This document shows positions 60,751 to 64,000 of a stretch of DNA of 64,000 nucleotides, piece after piece. The notes beneath the pieces are model-generated. The model worked only from the letters and a program-made list of their open reading frames with translations. It did no database searches and was not told where the DNA came from. The DNA comes from Chloroflexi bacterium bin125 (GTDB lineage: Bacteria; Chloroflexota; Dehalococcoidia; Bin125). The stretch is taken from positions 445,026-509,025 of the forward strand of contig MPNM01000001.1 of NCBI GenBank assembly GCA_002239025.1. Reading direction: 5' to 3'. Every line of letters starts with the position of its first letter. Position 1 is the first letter of the stretch. Position numbers and translations under genes: made by a program.

Positions 60751-62103
60751 TCACTCCCCATAGGGAATCACACCAGTGTCCTCGATTGTCCCGTCAGATG
60801 TAAACTTCCAGATACCGACATATCCCCTGGCAAGATCCCCGTGCTCATCCCATTCAAGCGACTGCGCCGCGCCCTCGTAGTCCAGATCTTCGCCTTGTCT
60901 TGCTGCCTCAAGACCAAGCCTGATGCTGCCCACGTCGGCAAGCACGACCTGGCCTGGAGCAGCCCCAACTCTACGTAGCTGATCTCGGATCGCGGCGCCA
61001 TCGGTCGACTGCGCTGCTTCTGCGGCCAGGGCGAAGGCGATCGTCGCGTCGTACGCCTGCTTCGTGTAAGGGAAACCGTACGGTCGCTCGTACTCGTCAA
61101 TGAACGCCGCCTCCCAGAGCAGCGCTGACTCGGTGCCTGGCGCCGTGCCTGGCGCCGTGCCCTGCATGTCGCCCAGGTATTCGGCGCCAATCGCCTCCAG
61201 TAGTTGAGGGTTTCGGCTTGTCGGTCCGAAGACGAATCGGTCGTAGAGTCCATTCTCGATCGACTCACGCAGGATGATTGTGCCCTCGGGCACGTAGGCC
61301 AGCATCACCAATGCTTCTGGATCGTTGCTTCGCGATTGCTGAATCTCACTGAGGTACGAGGGCTGTTGTGGAGCGACGGGGATCGAGACCACCTGGCCGC
61401 CCCAGGTTTCGGTGAACGCTTTCTCAAACGACTCGGCGATCCCTTGCCCCCAGGCGTCATCGCGATAGACCACTCCGACATTGGTGTAGCCCTGCTCGTT
61501 GACGAGCTGAGCCAGCGCTGGTCCCTGGACCTTGTCGTTCAGCGTAGCGCGAAAGAGGAAGTCGTTGTCGGCTGCAACAGCGAGCTGTGGCGACGAGGAT
61601 GCCGGAGAAATCTGTGGGATCCCGGCCGGACCGGTGATGCTTTCAGCGATGGCAATCGAGTTGGTGCTTGAGTGTGCCCCCACGATCACATGGACGCCTT
61701 CAATCTCAATCACTCGGCGCGCTTCTTCAATCGCAATCGTCGGATCGGTGTTGGTGTCGCCAATCACAAACTCGACGGGCTGACCGAACACGCCGCCGGC
61801 CTCGTTGATGTGCTTGATCGCCAGTAGGAATCCGTCCCGCATCTCAACACCGATCTCCGCGAGACCACCGGTGAGATCGCCGATGAACGCAATCTTCAGC
61901 GGTCCCGGCTGGCTCTCAGTCTGCTGGGCCGACTCTGCCTGTTGACTCGATGGCTGGGCGGCCTGGACCTCCTGCACATCTCCCTGCGACTGTTGCGTGG
62001 CAGTGGCAGTGGCAGCGGTTTGCGGTTGCGAATCCTCACTACCGCTGCAAGCTGCAAATGTGAGAGCAATACTGATTGCGGAAAGAAGAATGAGTCGGCG
62101 CAC
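60751..62103 (-). CDS. LivK-like substrate-binding lipoprotein
   Basis: A 450-residue lipoprotein: LTFAAC lipobox at C19, a Gln/Ser/Thr-rich linker (20-66), then a binding domain with LKIAFIGDLTGGLAEIG, SSSPQLAVAADNDFLFRATLND, YRDDAWGQG and AIRDQLRRVGAAPG. A 12-nt tandem duplication at 61133-61156 gives an in-frame GTAPGTAPG. It lies 139 nt upstream of the previous gene on the same strand, with a possible promoter region between. Confidence 0.9.
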   Translation of the reverse strand: MRRLILLSAISIALTFAACSGSEDSQPQTAATATATQQSQGDVQEVQAAQPSSQQAESAQQTESQPGPLKIAFIGDLTGGLAEIGVEMRDGFLLAIKHINEAGGVFGQPVEFVIGDTNTDPTIAIEEARRVIEIEGVHVIVGAHSSTNSIAIAESITGPAGIPQISPASSSPQLAVAADNDFLFRATLNDKVQGPALAQLVNEQGYTNVGVVYRDDAWGQGIAESFEKAFTETWGGQVVSIPVAPQQPSYLSEIQQSRSNDPEALVMLAYVPEGTIILRESIENGLYDRFVFGPTSRNPQLLEAIGAEYLGDMQGTAPGTAPGTESALLWEAAFIDEYERPYGFPYTKQAYDATIAFALAAEAAQSTDGAAIRDQLRRVGAAPGQVVLADVGSIRLGLEAARQGEDLDYEGAAQSLEWDEHGDLARGYVGIWKFTSDGTIEDTGVIPYGE

Positions 62104-62157
62104 GTAGACGCTCCCATTGGTTGAATCTATTGACTGTTAGAGAGCTTATCCAACTCG

Positions 62158-63486
62158 CTACTCGTCAACGAATTCGAACACTTCCAGATCTGAGATCGAA
62201 CCGTCATCGGCAAACTCCCAGGTGCCGATGTAGCCGTGGGTGTTATCGCCGTGCTCATCCCAATCGATAGTCCCGGCCGCCCCCTGGTAGTCGATGTCCT
62301 CGCCTGCGGCTGCAGCGTTCAAACCTGCAGTCAGGCTATCCAGACTCGGAATCACCACCAGCCCGGGCGCAGAGCCGATCAGCCGCAACTGATCGCGAAT
62401 ATCCCCGCCGTCCGACGATCCGGCGGCCTGAGCCGCCAGCGCCAGCGCAACTGTCGCGTCATACGCCTCTTTCACATACGGCAGACCGGGCGGTTCTCCG
62501 TATTCGCCCAGAAAAGCTTGCTCCCACGCAATCGACGACTCGCTCTCTGGAGCCGGTGAGACTACGGTGCCCCGCATTCCGGCGAGATGTACCGCTCCGA
62601 TCGCTTCGCTGATCGCGGGGGTCTTGGCCGGTGCGCCGAAGACGAATTGCTCGTAGTAGCTGAGCTCCAGTGCCTCCCGCAAGATCAGAATCGTTTCAGG
62701 AGGAAACGCAATCAGTACCAACGCTTCAGGACCGTGATCGATTGATTGCTCGAGTTCGGCCGTGAAGCTTGTGCCCCCTGGATCAACGCCGATTGACGTG
62801 ATCGTGCCCTGCCAATGCTCGGCAAATGCGGTGGCCATGCCCTGCCCGAACGCGTCGTCCCGATACAACAGCCCCACATTGTCGAAGCCCTGCTGCTCGG
62901 TGAGCTGGGCCAGATAGCGCCCTTCGATGCGGTCGGCCAGGGAGAGCCGAAACAGGAAATCGTCATCTTCAGCCAGCGTGACTTGTGATGACGTGGCCAC
63001 CGGAGAGATCGTAGGAATCCGCCCCGGTCCACTGACTGACTCCGTGACTGCCAGGGTCATGGCGCTGGACATCGGACCGACCAGGCCGTGAACGCGTTCA
63101 ATCTCAATCAGCCGCCGTGCCTCTTCGACGGCCACGGTCGGGTCTAGTGCGGTGTCGCCGATCGCTGTCTCGACTGGCATCCCCCAGACTCCGCCGGCCT
63201 GGTTGATGTGCTTGATTGCCAGCTCAAAGCCCTTGACGAGCTCTGCACCGTATTCAGCCAGCGGACCGCTGAAGTCCAGCAAGAAACCAAGCTTGAGTGG
63301 CTCGGTCGGAAGCTCAGTCGAGTCTGCGTCACTCCTTGCGGGGACTTCCTCGCGTTGTGCCTCCTGCGCGTCCTCCGTTGCGGTGCCGTCATCTCCACAA
63401 GCAGCGACAAACAGTAACGCCGCAAGGCCGATCAGCAGCCAAAGTTGGAGCAACGGCCGACCAACATTTTGGCACTTGGAACGCAT
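62158..63486 (-). CDS. LivK-like substrate-binding lipoprotein
   Basis: A 442-residue lipoprotein. The signal LLIGLAALLFVAAC has a lipobox (C30), followed by an acidic linker (31-58). The domain shows LKLGFLLDFSGPLAEYG, VATSSQVTLAEDDDFLFRLSLAD, YRDDAFGQG and DIRDQLRLIGSAPG. A hairpin (63534-63564) precedes it on the minus strand. It is the fourth binding protein of the row. Confidence 0.9.
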   Translation of the reverse strand: MRSKCQNVGRPLLQLWLLIGLAALLFVAACGDDGTATEDAQEAQREEVPARSDADSTELPTEPLKLGFLLDFSGPLAEYGAELVKGFELAIKHINQAGGVWGMPVETAIGDTALDPTVAVEEARRLIEIERVHGLVGPMSSAMTLAVTESVSGPGRIPTISPVATSSQVTLAEDDDFLFRLSLADRIEGRYLAQLTEQQGFDNVGLLYRDDAFGQGMATAFAEHWQGTITSIGVDPGGTSFTAELEQSIDHGPEALVLIAFPPETILILREALELSYYEQFVFGAPAKTPAISEAIGAVHLAGMRGTVVSPAPESESSIAWEQAFLGEYGEPPGLPYVKEAYDATVALALAAQAAGSSDGGDIRDQLRLIGSAPGLVVIPSLDSLTAGLNAAAAGEDIDYQGAAGTIDWDEHGDNTHGYIGTWEFADDGSISDLEVFEFVDE

Positions 63487-63533
63487 GGTTACGAGACAAA
63501 CACTTCAGCGTTGTGGTTTTCAGTAGTGAACGA

Positions 63534-63564
63534 CTGCGGGCAGCGTGAAATGCGCTGCCCGCAG
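63534..63564. terminator. Strong hairpin between two binding-protein genes
   Basis: CTGCGGGCAGCG (63534-63545) pairs perfectly with CGCTGCCCGCAG (63553-63564), a 12-bp stem with a 7-nt loop. It lies 33 nt after the stop of the last gene (read on the minus strand). It may stop transcription before the next binding protein gene, giving each its own unit. Confidence 0.65.
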
Positions 63565-63597
63565 GTGGTCAACTCCCGTGTTCAGGCCAGGTCGGCG

Positions 63598-64000
63598 TTA
63601 GTTGCCAAGGTCAAACGCGGTCACGCTGATCTCGACAATCTCACCGCCCTGGTACGCCCAGACGCCGATGTAGCCGGAAGTGATGTCGCCATTCTCGTCC
63701 CAGTCGAGCGAGGTAGCGGCGCCTTCCATGTTGATGCTCTCGCCATTGGCAAGCGCCGCGAGCGCACCAGCGACGCCGTCCGGGCCAGCCGAGTAGCTGG
63801 CGCCTGGAGGGGCGGCGATTTCTCGGAGTCCATCTCTGATCGCAGCAGGATCGACCGAGCCGGCTGCCTGGGCGGCGAGCCCAATCGCCATTGCTGCGTC
63901 ATACGCCTCGGGAATGAATGGCAGCGGGCTCAGCTCGCCGTACTCGGCAACATAGGAATTGTTGAATCCCGCCAATGCGTCCGACAACGGACCTGGCGCC
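63598..64000 (-). CDS. LivK-like substrate-binding protein, N-terminus beyond window
   Basis: The C-terminal 133 or so residues of a fifth binding protein run to the right edge of the window. They show the family end: PEAYDAAMAIGLAAQAAGS, AIRDGLREIAAPPGA, then SLDWDENGDITSGYIGVWAYQGG. The start lies outside the window. It is similar to its neighbours, so the tandem row continues beyond 64 kb. Confidence 0.85.
   Translation of the reverse strand, partial: APGPLSDALAGFNNSYVAEYGELSPLPFIPEAYDAAMAIGLAAQAAGSVDPAAIRDGLREIAAPPGASYSAGPDGVAGALAALANGESINMEGAATSLDWDENGDITSGYIGVWAYQGGEIVEISVTAFDLGN

Noticed and set aside
1-64000. CRISPR array or tRNA genes
   Set aside because: No regularly spaced direct repeats were seen, and no cloverleaf pattern was recognised in the intergenic gaps. 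A tRNA search program was not run.

Overview
The window looks like a high-GC, densely packed chromosome segment from an aerobic heterotrophic bacterium with a single membrane. Predicted lipoproteins, LysM/M23 wall hydrolases, an RskA-like anti-sigma factor, F420-type luciferase-like oxidoreductases, a class-III CoA-transferase, an HpaB-type flavin monooxygenase, MaoC-like proteins and an expanded set of LivK-like binding proteins together resemble marine Chloroflexota of the SAR202 type. That assignment rests on gene content only; no rRNA or marker phylogeny is possible here. I saw no rRNA, tRNA, CRISPR array, prophage or complete insertion sequence.

Layout. 1-4.1 kb: an MFS transporter cut by the left edge, rsmG, a GreA-type factor with an unusual N-terminal domain, and citrate synthase. 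4.2-12.3 kb: a respiratory block with a nuclease-like/membrane-hairpin fusion protein, coxB (fused to cytochrome c), coxA (A2 type), coxC, a CtaG-like protein, ctaA and ctaB. 12.3-14.9 kb (minus): a redox-like lipoprotein and an ABC-2 exporter. 15-26.6 kb: NAD synthetase, a nucleotidyltransferase-like orphan, a LysM/M23 hydrolase, an enoyl-CoA hydratase/isomerase, a LysM membrane protein, a CoA-transferase, and the tldD/tldE protease pair. 26.8-36.7 kb (mostly minus): a MaoC-like trio, DinB-like, metallo-beta-lactamase-fold, PAC2 and LLM proteins, an MNT/HEPN pair, an HhH-GPD protein, glutamate dehydrogenase, an acyl-CoA dehydrogenase, and an anti-sigma/sigma/cupin set. 37.3-39.5 kb: an M23 peptidase coupled to a phosphotransferase-like pseudokinase. 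39.5-44.4 kb: a VOC protein, an HpaB-like monooxygenase, an inserted PIN toxin pair and two SDR paralogues, plausibly an aromatic-compound pathway. 44.5-50 kb: a Zn/Mn ABC importer and a P-type ATPase. 50.2-53.9 kb: a CitE-like lyase, an LLM enzyme, gpmA and a HIT protein. 53.9-64 kb: a complete LivGFHM transporter facing at least five consecutive LivK-like binding-protein genes.

The main theme is respiration fed by catabolism of organic acids, amino acids and aromatics: one high-affinity ABC importer appears to be served by many binding proteins, CoA-ester and flavin chemistry process the substrates, and citrate synthase and an A2-type oxidase complete oxidation. The points most worth following are the architectures that depart from their families: the GreA fusion, the nuclease-fold/COX4-like fusion, the insertion inside CoxB, two SDRs with YxxxH instead of YxxxK, MaoC proteins without their Asp/His dyad, a pseudokinase coupled to a wall peptidase beside a sigma/anti-sigma pair, and a probable AUA start for livH. 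Two families of palindromic intergenic repeats fill the larger gaps.
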